Of a DNA stretch of 64,000 nucleotides, positions 1 to 10,171 are shown one piece after another; within the stretch, counting starts at the first letter, position 1, and every line of letters starts with the position of its first letter. Location of the stretch: the NCBI GenBank assembly GCA_026692865.1, contig JAPLNI010000056.1:20347-84346 (forward strand). Reading direction: 5' to 3'. A program made the translations under genes and the position numbers. The notes under the pieces are model-generated. The model was given only the letters and a program-made list of their open reading frames with translations. It searched no databases and was not told where the DNA came from. Source of the DNA: Planctomycetota bacterium (lineage in GTDB: Bacteria; Planctomycetota; Planctomycetia; Pirellulales; Pirellulaceae).

Positions 1-2
1 GG

Positions 3-527
3 ATAGACAAAGGGAAAATCGGAATCCCTACCGTCTGGGGATTTGCAATTTTGGTCATGAAGCTTGCCAAGAGTCTTAGCCTGCTGGCGGTGCTCGGCAC
101 CTTTCGTTTCATGTCCTCCCTAGTCCTGATTGTTGCCGTTACTGTAGCGTCACTCTTTTACGGCGTTCGTTCGTTTTTCTCCTATCTAACCGCAAAGCGT
201 CGCCATCTGCTGAATGTCGCTCAAAACCTTTACTATCAAAACCTTGACAATAACTTGGGAGTTTTACTGCGAGTCTTGGAAGAAGCCGAACAGCAAGAGA
301 TTTGCGAGGCGATCATTGGCTACTATGTGATTTCAAACGCTCAGTCGCCAGACGGATTGAGCGAGCAAGAAATCTACCATCAATCGGTTCATAGTTTGCG
401 AGAGTATATCGGGCTGGAAATCGACTTCGACGTGAAAGACGCAATCCGATCGCTACTTGAGTTGCGAATCATTTTCGGGACCGCAAACGGTTATGTCGTC
501 CGTCATGTGTCAGGAACCGATTGTTGA
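3..527 (+). CDS. DUF3754-like membrane protein, C-terminal part (5' end outside window)
   Basis: The reading frame is open from base 3 with no stop, so this is the 3' end of a longer gene; the TTG at 51 and ATG at 57 are probably internal. The visible part has two hydrophobic segments (about bases 30-110 and 110-175), a basic stretch, then a soluble tail with the pattern NLYYQNLDNNLGVLLRVLEEA. That pattern matches my recollection of the DUF3754 (TMEM143-like) family, a membrane family of unknown function. Identification rests on this tail only. It could be another membrane protein if the missing N-terminus disagrees. Confidence 0.65.
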   Translation: MDKGKIGIPTVWGFAILVMKLAKSLSLLAVLGTFRFMSSLVLIVAVTVASLFYGVRSFFSYLTAKRRHLLNVAQNLYYQNLDNNLGVLLRVLEEAEQQEICEAIIGYYVISNAQSPDGLSEQEIYHQSVHSLREYIGLEIDFDVKDAIRSLLELRIIFGTANGYVVRHVSGTDC

Positions 528-538
528 TACAAAACTCC

Positions 539-573
539 TTTGGAGTGCTTGTGACTCGTCACAGCTTTGGGGG
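539..573 (+). repeat. Palindromic repeat, TTTGGAGTGC family, TGTGAC stem
   Basis: TTTGGAGTGC is followed by TGTGAC, a short loop, GTCACA and GCTTTGGGGG. The same unit occurs inverted at 63939-63971 with only a few differences. It lies just after the stop of the DUF3754-like gene and could form a hairpin in RNA. There is no T-run after it, so it is not a standard terminator. Confidence 0.7.
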
Positions 574-632
574 AAGCGATTCGACAACAATAAAAATCAC
601 GCGAGTTCGAACGTCATTGCGTGCGCCGATTG

Positions 633-681
633 ATGCTCCAAAGCTCCGATAGGTCGGAGCACTCCAAAGAGTCAGAGCTTT
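633..681 (-). repeat. Palindromic repeat, TTTGGAGTGCT family, CTCCG stem
   Basis: On the minus strand this reads TTTGGAGTGCTCCG, a six-base loop, CGGAGCTTTGGAGC. It has the same flanks as the 539 repeat but a different inner stem, the one also present at 63401, 63816 and 63972. It lies downstream of the dehydrogenase gene that ends at 706. Confidence 0.65.
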
Positions 682-705
682 TCAAAAAACTACGCAGTCG
701 ATCAT

Positions 706-1677
706 TTACTCGCGTGTTTTGTTTTCTTGAGAGGCTTTGGGTGTTTCGATTACGGTCGGAGTGGGACCGCTGTTGCTTGCGTAACTGAAAAAACCTTTGC
801 CCGTCTTGACTCCAAGCTCACCAGATTTGACATAAGGCTGCAAAACATCAACTAGTTTTTGTATAGCCTCGTGATCGCCAACCCATCGCCCGTTACTCAA
901 GACCTGTTGCACCAAATCTAAACCGATCGTGTCCATGATCCCAAAAGGACCGACTGGCATGCGAGTGATCTTCTTCCAAACAAAATCGATTTCCTCGGGC
1001 GTAGCAATCTCACGATCAACCAATTGCAGAGCCGCAGTGATTAACGACTGGAGAAGCCAATTGTAGATATAGCCTGGGTTTTCTCGGTTCTCACGAATTG
1101 GATGTTGGCCAATTCGCCTTGCGAAGTCACACAGACGCACTGCGACATCATCTGAGGTTACTGGCGAGCACGCGACATCAACAACCGTCGAAAGATGAAT
1201 CGGAGCATGAAAATGAAAGTGGGCATAACGCTCGGGGTTTTGAACATACTTCATAAGAATCGAAGGGGTGAAGTAGGAACTGTTGGAGCAAAGGATCGTC
1301 CGCTCAGGAAATCGATTGCCCATCTGAGTGAGAACTCGACGCTTAATGCTCGCTTGTTCCGACACACATTCTAAAGCCATATCGAAACAGATTTCAAGGC
1401 TATCAGAGCGTTCCGATTTAGGCTTCGCGTTCCAATCGAATTTATGCAAATGCTTCTGATAGTTCTTTACAGAATCTGTCGACCAATTCGCTTCGGATGC
1501 AATGCTTCCAATATGAGCTGCAATCCAAAGCAGCGCGACATCGACTGTCGATTCGGAAGCATCCGCAAGATAGGTCTCAACACCATGACCTGCACACTGC
1601 GCTGCGATCTGCCGACCAGTCCAACCGGCTCCGACAATAAGAATTTTTTCAATTGGACGATTCATTCGAGAAAGCAT
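706..1677 (-). CDS. 3-hydroxyacyl-CoA dehydrogenase-like NAD-binding enzyme
   Basis: A 323-residue two-domain dehydrogenase. An N-terminal Rossmann fold starts with ILIVGAGWTGRQIA (GxGxxG-type dinucleotide loop). The C-terminal helical domain is recognisable from NPGYIYNWLLQSLI and MPVGPFGIMDTIGLDL. Family members oxidise 3-hydroxyacyl-CoA (fatty-acid beta-oxidation) or related hydroxy acids. The usual HFFNP catalytic segment reads HFHAP, and the following VEV reads VDV, so the substrate may differ; L-gulonate dehydrogenase-type enzymes also vary here. It lies 11 bases after the BatA gene on the same strand and is probably cotranscribed. Start is ATG 1677; ATG 1665 is a close alternative. Confidence 0.82.
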   Translation of the reverse strand: MLSRMNRPIEKILIVGAGWTGRQIAAQCAGHGVETYLADASESTVDVALLWIAAHIGSIASEANWSTDSVKNYQKHLHKFDWNAKPKSERSDSLEICFDMALECVSEQASIKRRVLTQMGNRFPERTILCSNSSYFTPSILMKYVQNPERYAHFHFHAPIHLSTVVDVACSPVTSDDVAVRLCDFARRIGQHPIRENRENPGYIYNWLLQSLITAALQLVDREIATPEEIDFVWKKITRMPVGPFGIMDTIGLDLVQQVLSNGRWVGDHEAIQKLVDVLQPYVKSGELGVKTGKGFFSYASNSGPTPTVIETPKASQENKTRE

Positions 1678-1688
1678 TCAAAGGAGTT

Positions 1689-4031
1689 TCAATTCTGCGA
1701 CTTTGGAAGACTCATCACTGCTTCCACTAACAAAGCGATGATAAGGATCATCACGAACGTCCGCCATGATTCGCTTTGGAGATCATCGCGGCTTCCGGTT
1801 TGTTCTGACAAACGTTTTATCGGAACGCCCTCGAACAATCGATTCCAATCAGCCGTTTCAAGAGTTTTTGCTTCATCTTCCAATAGCGGACGATGCACGG
1901 AAACGAGCTTCGCACTCGCTCGAAATACGCCAGCGTGACTTTCAATTTGGTTGGAAAGAAATCGGTCGGTCGTTAGTAGCGGCTCCCATTGATCTCTAGA
2001 TGGAAGACGCGAGCCGTTATTGGTCGTTTTAAAATCGTCTCCACTGGAAGATCTCGATTGTGCAATGTCCTGGACGATCGATTTGAGACTGCGAAGGCCT
2101 GACTCCAACGCTCTTTGGACAGCCACATACAAAACGACCCCTGAGGTGTAACCCAAGTTTGAAAAGTCCTCGGATGGAAAAGTCCCCCACATCACAGCTT
2201 CACCCTGGCTTGATGGAAAGCCACTCCCTGAGCCGTAGGCGCTAGCCTCGGGTGGCATTTGGTGAGTTGTAATTACGTCCACACCCGTGGCTATCGCCAT
2301 CGGCTCAGGCTTTATTAACCCAGAGTCGCTGTGAAGAACGGCAAGAGATCCGATCAGAATCTTTCCGTCGGCAAAGCTTGCGATCGGTTTCAGTTTATTC
2401 GCACTATTGATATCGACATTTTCTCGAACAGACATGGTGGCAAGCCTACGTACTTTCAGTTCTCCCATTTCTAACGAGGCACCACTTTGTGTTGATCGAA
2501 GTAAGCCCGTATCGGAAATCCAAGATGTTGGTGAGATTGGATCAGCCAGCGTGAGCCATTCTTCCCATCGGAATTGGCGAAGTGATGTTTGTGACGCTGC
2601 GATTTGTGAAATTACAAGACGATCGCTATTCGCATTTGGCTTCGGTGCAGCAATTTGTTCTGCAATCAATTCTGGTGGGAAAAACCAAACGGTTCCTCCT
2701 CGTTTGATGAAGCTCTCGATCGCATCAAGTGATTTTTCATTCGGCAGGTCGGCTTGCCATACCAAGAATGCGACTCCATCAAGTTGTAGCTGATCAAAGA
2801 GGTTCGGCGTTACCGTACTGACCTCGGATTGAACATTTGCTTCGGACGGGGATTGGGCGGCGATCATCACAGGGAGAACATTAGCTACACGTTCCGAAAC
2901 GATGAGTGTCTTTGCGATGGGTGAAACATCGACTGCAAAAAAGTCCTCGTTATCAGCTAAATTGCCATCGAGAGCCAATTGAACTCGCCCCCACGATTGA
3001 CTCGATGAATTGCGATTACCAGCGTTTGTTGTGTCAGTTCCGTTGCGAGCTAGGTTGGAAACCGAACCAACGCGAAAGTCTTTTAGTTCGCCTCGTCCTG
3101 CAAGTATGTCTACTGAGACTTGTGTTTCGTTTCCTTGCCATGCAATTGTTACTGGAACGGTTGTTAAAGAGGATGCTGGGAGGACTGAGGCGGCGCTTGC
3201 TGTATCGTTATCGGTTGAAGTGTCTAGAACTAACATTGAAAGGAGTAGATCGAGCGAAACTTGTTTAGACGAATTGGCATCCGTGGCGGTTGGTACCCAT
3301 CTCGCGTCGGTAACTCGGATCGCATAGTTTGAAGCAGGCTGTTCGGGGTATTCGATCGATGTCCATCTGGTCGTTGTTTTTGCATCGCGGAGACGCTTTC
3401 GAATATCGCTCCAACGTGGTGAATCGACTTTGAAGTTGGTTGCTTGGAGATCCGATACCATCCAGAGTTGAGCTTGACCGGGCTTTTCGCGATCGAGGTA
3501 AGCTATTGCCGATTCTATCATCGCAGGCCAGTCGCAAGCCGCATCACTTACTCGTAAATTCGGCGATTGAAGCAGAGAACTCGACGACGAAAAGTTGCTC
3601 GCTTTGAGAGAGTTGCTGTCTACCAAAACCCACTTTGACGCGTTGAACACAGCAAGTGACTTGGCGAGTTGGCTAAGTGCGGTTTTGTGCTTGGTAAGAT
3701 CGTTCTGAGCGCCTGTTGCGAGCATGCTCGGCGAGCAGTCCACTAAGACAATCACCGTATCGATATCACCACCACTAATCCAAGCCATCAGGCCCGACGA
3801 GATTGGTCGGCTGGCCGCTAAAATCAATCCAAGTACTGCGGCGACTCGCATGGCCAAGATCAACCAACTTCGCAGACGATCGAATCCTCGATCAAGCGTC
3901 TTTGCACGTAGCAGAAACATCATCGCAGCCCAAGGCTTGGTTTGATAACGCCATTGATTCACCAAATGAATGACGATCGGAATCAATGCCAACGGAAGTG
4001 CGATTAAAAGCCATGGCTGTAGGAAACCCAT
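1689..4031 (-). CDS. BatA/VWA-domain membrane protein
   Basis: 780 residues. The N-terminus is a BatA-type double membrane segment (residues 1-26 and about 55-75). A von Willebrand A domain follows, with an intact MIDAS start at D98-x-S100-x-S102 (VDCSPSM). A long extracytoplasmic region and one C-terminal membrane helix (about residues 755-772) complete it. Proteins of this kind sit with DUF58 proteins and MoxR ATPases in envelope-stress or chaperone-like modules. Its start ATG overlaps the stop of the DUF58 gene by one base, so translation is probably coupled. No MoxR gene is in the window. Residues 575-602 are encoded by an inverted repeat that resembles intergenic REPIN-like elements elsewhere in the window. 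Confidence 0.85.
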   Translation of the reverse strand: MGFLQPWLLIALPLALIPIVIHLVNQWRYQTKPWAAMMFLLRAKTLDRGFDRLRSWLILAMRVAAVLGLILAASRPISSGLMAWISGGDIDTVIVLVDCSPSMLATGAQNDLTKHKTALSQLAKSLAVFNASKWVLVDSNSLKASNFSSSSSLLQSPNLRVSDAACDWPAMIESAIAYLDREKPGQAQLWMVSDLQATNFKVDSPRWSDIRKRLRDAKTTTRWTSIEYPEQPASNYAIRVTDARWVPTATDANSSKQVSLDLLLSMLVLDTSTDNDTASAASVLPASSLTTVPVTIAWQGNETQVSVDILAGRGELKDFRVGSVSNLARNGTDTTNAGNRNSSSQSWGRVQLALDGNLADNEDFFAVDVSPIAKTLIVSERVANVLPVMIAAQSPSEANVQSEVSTVTPNLFDQLQLDGVAFLVWQADLPNEKSLDAIESFIKRGGTVWFFPPELIAEQIAAPKPNANSDRLVISQIAASQTSLRQFRWEEWLTLADPISPTSWISDTGLLRSTQSGASLEMGELKVRRLATMSVRENVDINSANKLKPIASFADGKILIGSLAVLHSDSGLIKPEPMAIATGVDVITTHQMPPEASAYGSGSGFPSSQGEAVMWGTFPSEDFSNLGYTSGVVLYVAVQRALESGLRSLKSIVQDIAQSRSSSGDDFKTTNNGSRLPSRDQWEPLLTTDRFLSNQIESHAGVFRASAKLVSVHRPLLEDEAKTLETADWNRLFEGVPIKRLSEQTGSRDDLQSESWRTFVMILIIALLVEAVMSLPKSQN
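2227..2309. repeat. REPIN-like inverted repeat inside BatA coding sequence
   Basis: The left arm starts CCTGAGCCGTAGGCGCTAG and the right arm, read on the other strand, starts CCTGAGCCGATGGCGATAG. Over 29 bases the arms agree at 24. They are about 25 bases apart. The same arm sequence occurs in spacers at 34097, 34827, 35964 and 63093. Here it is translated without breaking the BatA frame. Confidence 0.75.
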
Positions 4032-4945
4032 TACATTCGACTTCCTTGCCTACCTGTTCCATTGAGTCTCGCGACTAGAAACTCCTTTAACGTCGATTCG
4101 ACGCTTGCATCAATCGAGACACGCAGATAGTCCGTGCGAGTCTCCAAACAGGTTTGCTGAAGCGAAGAAAGAAACTCGTCGAGCGCGATATGATATCGCT
4201 CGCGAATATCGGATGGTTCGGCAAAGATCGATGCGTTCCCTTCCAAATCCGTAAAGCGGGTCGGGCGTTGAAAGTCGAACTGAAGCTCTTCGGGATCCAT
4301 CAAATGAAACACGGAGACGTCATGCTTACGAAACCGCAAATGCTCGAAGCAATCTCGCCATAGTGACGGCTCAGCGAAAAAATCGGAGAACACGATCACC
4401 ATCGCCCGCTGTAAAACAGTCTCCGCTAACTCATGCAACAGCCTTGGCAAGTGCGTTTCACCACCGGGAGTAACTTGCGAAACCAATTGCATCCAAGAAG
4501 CCAGATGAGCAGGATTCCGACGAGGCGGTAGTCGATGTGTGATTTCATTCGAAGCACATACCAGCCCGGCCGCGTCTCCTTGTTGAATAGTGAGATATGC
4601 GAGTGTGGAAGCCAATCGCGTCGCGTAATCCCACTTGCTCATCCCGACCGACCCGAAGCTCATCGACCCGCTGCTGTCCAAGATTAAGATACAACGCAAG
4701 TTCGTGTCGGCTTCAAATTCTTTTACGTAGAAGCGGTCCGTACGACCGTAAGCCCGCCAATCCAATCGCCGGAGATCATCTCCTGGAACATACTTCCGGT
4801 ACTCCGCAAATTCTACACTCGATCCACGATGAGGACTCGTGTGCCGACCCGAGACTCCACCAATCATCGCGCTGCGAGAAACCAATGGAATAGCCATTAG
4901 CCTCGCTGCGATAGTCGGATCAAAAAACGGGTACTGGGTTTGCAT
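4031..4945 (-). CDS. DUF58 domain-containing protein
   Basis: About 305 residues from the ATG at 4945. It carries the DUF58 core EYRKYVPGDDLRRLDWRAYG followed by a VWA-like segment with DSSGSM. DUF58 proteins form operons with BatA/VWA proteins and MoxR ATPases; their molecular role is not settled. I chose 4945 because the family usually begins with a short stretch like FFDPTIAARL. The frame is open upstream to a TTG at 5038, which would add a hydrophobic N-terminal segment and make it membrane-anchored. It is the first gene of a leftward unit with BatA and the dehydrogenase-like gene. Confidence 0.88.
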   Translation of the reverse strand: MQTQYPFFDPTIAARLMAIPLVSRSAMIGGVSGRHTSPHRGSSVEFAEYRKYVPGDDLRRLDWRAYGRTDRFYVKEFEADTNLRCILILDSSGSMSFGSVGMSKWDYATRLASTLAYLTIQQGDAAGLVCASNEITHRLPPRRNPAHLASWMQLVSQVTPGGETHLPRLLHELAETVLQRAMVIVFSDFFAEPSLWRDCFEHLRFRKHDVSVFHLMDPEELQFDFQRPTRFTDLEGNASIFAEPSDIRERYHIALDEFLSSLQQTCLETRTDYLRVSIDASVESTLKEFLVARLNGTGRQGSRM

Positions 4946-5164
4946 CTTTTGTAGTGTAACCAAAACTAGGGCGAAGGAGCCCAACAGCATTAATTTCCTA
5001 AGCCCCTCCATTGCAACCAAAACGACAATCATCTCCAACCCGTAATTTTAGGCGTTTTCATTTTGCCATTCGAATTTCGGTTACAATTCGTTTGGGGTAG
5101 GACGCAGCTTTCGGCCGCTTATCGCACCGAAACAATCACTTCAACAGAACAAAGGGTCAAGACG

Positions 5165-6031
5165 ATGCAGAGAACCACCAATCAACGGTCGGGAGGGATT
5201 TTTGCAGTTATCCTTTCTGTTCTTGTAGCTCCGTTGGCTACGGCTCAGTCGATAACTCTACCGAAAAACGTAAAGAGTTCATTCGAAACCTTAGAAGGTT
5301 CGGTACTCCAGGTCTTTTCTGCCAAAGAAGATGACCATCGATTTGTTGCCTACCTCGTTAAATGGAAAGACTTTGAAGTCATTGTCTCCGACCCGTTGGC
5401 AAGGAGTGACTTGAAAAAGGGTGACGAAATCCGTTTTATGGCTCAGAAGGTCGACTTGCCAAACGTGTCGACTTTGAACTTCACGATACTCCCGCTGACT
5501 ACCACCAAAGATGGAGGTAAACCCGCTGTTTCAAAAGCCGAGCAGAGACGACTTGAGAGAATCGCCGCCGGGGAATTGGATGTAGCGCAGAATGAGACGG
5601 AAAGATTTTACGCGATGAATCGAGCCGCGAAGAAGGCGATTAAGGAGGGCAAGACAGAGGAAGCATCAAAGCTGGCTGATGAACTACTGAAGGCCGCTGA
5701 GAAACAACCGAAAGATTGGAATTATGGGAACGCTATCCAAGATGGAAATCAAGTTCTGGGGCGAATCGCACTGGCCGCAGGGAACGTGGACGAGGCTAAG
5801 AAACGTTTGCTCGCATCGGCTGATAGCAAGGGATCTCCGCAAATGAACTCATTCGGCCCAAACATGCAACTCGCGTTGGACCTCCTGAAAGTAAACGAAA
5901 AGCAAGTCGTCTTGGACTACTTCGACCGATGCGGTTCCTTTTGGGAAATGGGAACGGATCAACTCGCCAAATGGAAAGAAATGGTCGAAAAAGGCGAGGT
6001 GCCTGATTTCGGCGGAAACCTCGTGTACTGA
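5165..6031 (+). CDS. Secreted protein of unknown function with helical C-terminal half
   Basis: I do not recognise a named family. The 288-residue protein begins at ATG 5165 with an AAAGGG-like purine stretch upstream. It has a clear signal peptide (basic start, hydrophobic ILSVLVAPLATAQS with likely cleavage after ATA or AQS). Residues about 25-115 look like a beta-rich domain. The rest is helical and charged with TPR-like spacing (ALAAGNVDEAKKRLL). It is divergent from the DUF58/BatA unit and convergent with metH. A frame extension to 5063 exists but would bury the signal peptide. Confidence 0.72.
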   Translation: MQRTTNQRSGGIFAVILSVLVAPLATAQSITLPKNVKSSFETLEGSVLQVFSAKEDDHRFVAYLVKWKDFEVIVSDPLARSDLKKGDEIRFMAQKVDLPNVSTLNFTILPLTTTKDGGKPAVSKAEQRRLERIAAGELDVAQNETERFYAMNRAAKKAIKEGKTEEASKLADELLKAAEKQPKDWNYGNAIQDGNQVLGRIALAAGNVDEAKKRLLASADSKGSPQMNSFGPNMQLALDLLKVNEKQVVLDYFDRCGSFWEMGTDQLAKWKEMVEKGEVPDFGGNLVY

Positions 6032-6132
6032 TGATAGCAGCAGGCAATCTGCAACTCGTGATGCAGGGCCGCCCCCATCAGCCTGCGTGCTTTCGTGAGG
6101 CGTCTACCAATCGGCGACACTCTTCAATTGCC

Positions 6133-9100
6133 CTACGCTGTCTCGTAGCCGATGTTGGGCGCGAGCCATCGTTCCATTTCTCTGATCGACTTCCCTTTTC
6201 GGCGTGCGTAGTCTTGCACTTGATCTTGTGTCAGTCGATCCACTGCAAAATAACGACTTTCGGGATGTGCGAAGTAAAATCCGCTCACTGCCGCGGCGGG
6301 CCACATCGCACACGACTCGGTGAGTTTCACGCCGATGTTCTTTTCGACATCTAAGAGCTTGAACAAGATTTCCTTTTCAGTGTGATCTGGGCATGCAGGA
6401 TATCCAGGAGCAGGTCGGATGCCGCGATACTCTTCATCGATCAATTGATCGTTTGTAAGCGACTCGTTAGCACCGAATCCCCATTCCTCACGAGCCTTCT
6501 TGTGGAGCAGTTCAGCGAACGCTTCTGCCAACCGATCCGCGATCGCTTTGATCATGATCGAATTGTAATCGTCGTTGGCTTTTTCATACTCGTGAGCCAG
6601 TTCATCGGCACCGTGACCTGTTGTAACAACAAAGGTTCCAAGGTAATCCTCACGCCCAGATCCGATGGGAGCGATATAATCAGCCAGCGACCGGAAGTCG
6701 TTTTGGCCTTTACGTTCCCACTGTTGCCGGAGGAAGTGGAACCGAGTTAGTTCATGATTTCTCGACTCATCTGTGTAGAGCACCACATCATCACCATCGG
6801 AAGCGGCTGGCCAGAATCCGTATATTGCCTTGGCGGTCAGTTTTTTCTTCGAGATGATATCGAGCAACAAGTCTGATGCGTTATCAAAAAGTTCTTTCGC
6901 TTGCTCGCCAACATATTCGTCTTGGAAAATCTTCGGGTATTTTCCTTTCAACTCCCATGCGTTGAAGAACGGCGACCAGTCGATGAACTTTGCAATTTCG
7001 GCTATCGAGTAGTTGTCGAGAACTCGGATGCCTGTGAATTGCGGCTTGTCAATTCGAACGCTGGACCAATCAGTTGCAAATCGCTTTTTGAACGCTTCTT
7101 GATACGGAACCAGTTTGACTTGCCGTGCTTCATAACTAGCTCGCATTTCTTTGTGAAGATCTTCGTTCTTGGCCGAGAAAGCTGGCTTCAGATCGGCATT
7201 CAACAACGAATCGACCACGCCGACGCTTCGAGAAGCGTCCAAAACGTGAACGATTGGTTCCTTGTAATACGGAGCAATCTTTACCGCCGTGTGTTTCGCA
7301 GAAGTCGTCGCACCTCCGATTAGCAATGGAATTTCAATACCGCGTCGTTGCATCTCTTTTGCGACGTGGGTCATTTCGTCCAAGCTCGGAGTAATCAGCC
7401 CGGAAAGCCCGATTACATCAACCTTTTCTTTGACGGCTGTATCTAGAATCTTATCTGCCGAACACATCACACCGAGATCGATTACTTCGTAGTTGTTGCA
7501 CCCAAGTACCACACCCACGATGTTCTTACCGATGTCGTGCACGTCACCCTTGACGGTTGCCATCAGAATCTTGCCTCGGAACGATTGGCTTGCAACGCCG
7601 AGGTTCTTCTTCTCTTCTTCCATGAACGGTTGCAAGTATCCGACCGCCTTTTTCATGACGCGGGCGCTCTTGACGACTTGAGGCAAGAACATTTTTCCAG
7701 CACCAAACAAATCGCCGACTACACTCATACCAGCCATCAATGGACCTTCGATTACTTCCAAACATCTTGTGCAATGTTGTCGTGCTTCTTCCGAATCTTC
7801 TTCGATGTACTTATCAATTCCTTGTATCAAGGCGTGCTTCAATCTCTCAGTAACCGGTTTGGTTCGCCACTCGAGATTCTCAAGCGAGGTTTTCTTCGTT
7901 GAGTCGCCTTTGAAAGACTCAGCCAAGGTCAACATACGTTCGGTTGAGTCTGATCGGCGATTGAGAAGCACATCTTCGACATGTTCGAGAAGTACTTTAG
8001 GAATCTCTTCGTAGACGGCCAATTGCCCCGCATTGACGATCCCCATGTCCATCCCCGCTTGGATTGCGTGGTAGAGGAACACGGAGTGCATCGCTTCTCG
8101 AACAACTTCGTTTCCTCGGAAGGAGAAACTGATGTTGCTTACACCGCCAGAGATTCTCGCTCGCGGGCATTCTCGTTTGATGATCCGGCACGCATCGATG
8201 AAGTTGACTGCGTAGTTGTCGTGTTCTTCTATACCTGTAGCAACGGTAAGAATGTTTGGATCGAAAATGATGTCTTGTGGAGGGAATTGAACTTCACGGA
8301 CCAATAGGTCATAGGCTTGCTTGCAGATTCTCACTTTCTCGCTTGTTTCAGTCGCTTGTCCATTTTCATCAAAGGCCATGACAACAACGGCGGCTCCGTA
8401 CTGTCGAACCAATCGAGCTTTGCGAAGGAATTCGGGCTCGCCGTCCTTCAGGCTGATACTGTTGACGATGGCTTTGCCTTGGACGTTTTGTAGTCCAGCT
8501 TCTAAGACTTCCCATTTGCTGCTGTCGATCATGATAGGCACACTCGCAGCGACGTCATCACCTGCGATTAACCGCAAGAAACGAGTCATCGCTTCGGCAC
8601 CATCCAGCAGAGCATCATCCATGTTGATATCGATAATGGTCGCGCCGTTCTCGACTTGTTGACGAGCGACTTCCACAGCCGCATCGAATTGATCGTTGCG
8701 AATGAGCTTGGCGAAGGCGCGGCTACCGGTCACGTTAGTTCGCTCGCCGACCATCGTGAATTGTGTCTCAGGGCGGAGCGTTGCAGCGAGCGTTCCGCTT
8801 AGTCGAGTCCACACGATAGGTTCAGGATCTTGGCGTGGAGGCATATTCACTAATCGGCCAGCGATTGCCCGAATGTGGTCAGGAGTTGATCCGCAACACC
8901 CGCCGACGATGTTAAGCCAACCTTGCTTGGCAAAATCTTCGATGTAGTCGGCCATCGCGGCTGGACCGAGATCGTAGGCCCCCATTTCGTTAGGAAGCCC
9001 TGCGTTCGGGTGGCAAGAGATACCAGTTTGAGCGACTTTCGACATTTCCTCGATATCAGCCCGCATCGCGGCAGGGCCAACAGCGCAGTTCATTCCGACT

Positions 9101-9834
9101 GTAAGCAGCGGGAAGTGACTGACTGCATTCCAGAAGGCTTCGACAGTTTGTCCGCTCACAAAGGTTCGGCCTAAGTTGAATGTGCCACTGGCCATGACGG
9201 GAACGCGGCGACCGGATTCACGGAAGTACTCGCTAATTGCGTACAGGCATGTCTTTAGGTTGAGCGTGTCGATGGCTGTTTCAGGCAAGAGGATATCGAC
9301 CCCGGCTTCGACCAAAGCTGCGACTTGCTCTTTATAGCTAGCGACCATTTCCATGTAGGTCACATCGCGATTGGCCGCGTCGTCGACTTTGACGCTGATC
9401 GCGAGTTGCTTGGTCGTTGGCCCGATACTTCCGGCAACAAATCTTTTTTTGCCCGGGAACTTCTTTTCGATCCGGTCGACTGCCTTTCGAGCGCAATCTA
9501 CCGCCGCAAAATTCATCTCGCGAACCAGTTCGTTGGGCAAATCGAATTCGACCATCCCGATTGGACTGGCACCAAAGGAGTTCGTTTCGACGATGTCCGC
9601 GCCGGCTTCTAGGTAGGCGTAGTGGATATCCGAGATCGCATCGGGGTTCGTAAGATTTAATATATCGGAGAACCGCACCAAGTCTTTATGGTGACCTTTG
9701 AAGCGTTCGCCTCGCACAGCGGCTTCATTCAGCTTCAATCGCTGGATCATCGACCCCATCGCACCGTCCAAAATCAGAAGGCGTTCGCGGATAAGTCCTG
9801 GCAGGATGTCGAATGGTTTCGAAGATTTGAGCAT
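6133..9834 (-). CDS. metH: Cobalamin-dependent methionine synthase
   Basis: 1233 residues, close to the usual full length of about 1230. It transfers the methyl group of 5-methyltetrahydrofolate to homocysteine through cobalamin. Four modules are visible in order: a homocysteine domain with zinc cysteines C250, C313 and C314 (in [11 protein letters not shown]); a pterin-binding domain (about residues 355-615); the B12 module with cap and the DxHxxG motif DVHDIGKN, whose H766 is the lower cobalt ligand; and the reactivation domain with [15 protein letters not shown], which binds AdoMet. It stands alone; no metF or folate gene adjoins it. I saw no SAM or cobalamin riboswitch pattern in the upstream 336 bases. 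Confidence 0.98.
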   Translation of the reverse strand: MLKSSKPFDILPGLIRERLLILDGAMGSMIQRLKLNEAAVRGERFKGHHKDLVRFSDILNLTNPDAISDIHYAYLEAGADIVETNSFGASPIGMVEFDLPNELVREMNFAAVDCARKAVDRIEKKFPGKKRFVAGSIGPTTKQLAISVKVDDAANRDVTYMEMVASYKEQVAALVEAGVDILLPETAIDTLNLKTCLYAISEYFRESGRRVPVMASGTFNLGRTFVSGQTVEAFWNAVSHFPLLTVGMNCAVGPAAMRADIEEMSKVAQTGISCHPNAGLPNEMGAYDLGPAAMADYIEDFAKQGWLNIVGGCCGSTPDHIRAIAGRLVNMPPRQDPEPIVWTRLSGTLAATLRPETQFTMVGERTNVTGSRAFAKLIRNDQFDAAVEVARQQVENGATIIDINMDDALLDGAEAMTRFLRLIAGDDVAASVPIMIDSSKWEVLEAGLQNVQGKAIVNSISLKDGEPEFLRKARLVRQYGAAVVVMAFDENGQATETSEKVRICKQAYDLLVREVQFPPQDIIFDPNILTVATGIEEHDNYAVNFIDACRIIKRECPRARISGGVSNISFSFRGNEVVREAMHSVFLYHAIQAGMDMGIVNAGQLAVYEEIPKVLLEHVEDVLLNRRSDSTERMLTLAESFKGDSTKKTSLENLEWRTKPVTERLKHALIQGIDKYIEEDSEEARQHCTRCLEVIEGPLMAGMSVVGDLFGAGKMFLPQVVKSARVMKKAVGYLQPFMEEEKKNLGVASQSFRGKILMATVKGDVHDIGKNIVGVVLGCNNYEVIDLGVMCSADKILDTAVKEKVDVIGLSGLITPSLDEMTHVAKEMQRRGIEIPLLIGGATTSAKHTAVKIAPYYKEPIVHVLDASRSVGVVDSLLNADLKPAFSAKNEDLHKEMRASYEARQVKLVPYQEAFKKRFATDWSSVRIDKPQFTGIRVLDNYSIAEIAKFIDWSPFFNAWELKGKYPKIFQDEYVGEQAKELFDNASDLLLDIISKKKLTAKAIYGFWPAASDGDDVVLYTDESRNHELTRFHFLRQQWERKGQNDFRSLADYIAPIGSGREDYLGTFVVTTGHGADELAHEYEKANDDYNSIMIKAIADRLAEAFAELLHKKAREEWGFGANESLTNDQLIDEEYRGIRPAPGYPACPDHTEKEILFKLLDVEKNIGVKLTESCAMWPAAAVSGFYFAHPESRYFAVDRLTQDQVQDYARRKGKSIREMERWLAPNIGYETA

Positions 9835-10171
9835 GAGGCAACTATAACGTTGTTGAGAATCGGTGACGGCTACTGGGAAAACGTGGAAGTCCGATATCGA
9901 ACTGAACCGGTAATCCGATGAAAGCCCGATTTTAAGTGAGCCTCCATAACTTTCCTAGTCAAATAAGCGAGATAGACCATATTGCAGGAGATCGATTCAA
10001 AGCCCCCAGATGACCTGGATTTTGTAAACGGAATATGTGTAAAGAATGACTGTGTTTCGAGCCGAATAAAAAGATTGAGCAAGTTGTAAGGAAAAAAACG
10101 ACTGTAACGAGTTCGCGATCATTGACGCGAAGACTACCGGCTAGACAAACCGCGAAAAGGATTTTGCAAGC
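9835..10171. other. Gene-free spacer between metH and the divergent EPS-like cluster
   Basis: 337 bases that should hold the promoters of metH (leftward) and of the 10172 gene (rightward). I looked for riboswitch cores, tRNA arms and long inverted repeats and saw none. Confidence 0.5.

Noticed and set aside
9835..10000. Possible SAM, SAH or cobalamin riboswitch upstream of metH
   Set aside because: None of the conserved core words of these classes is visible on the minus strand.
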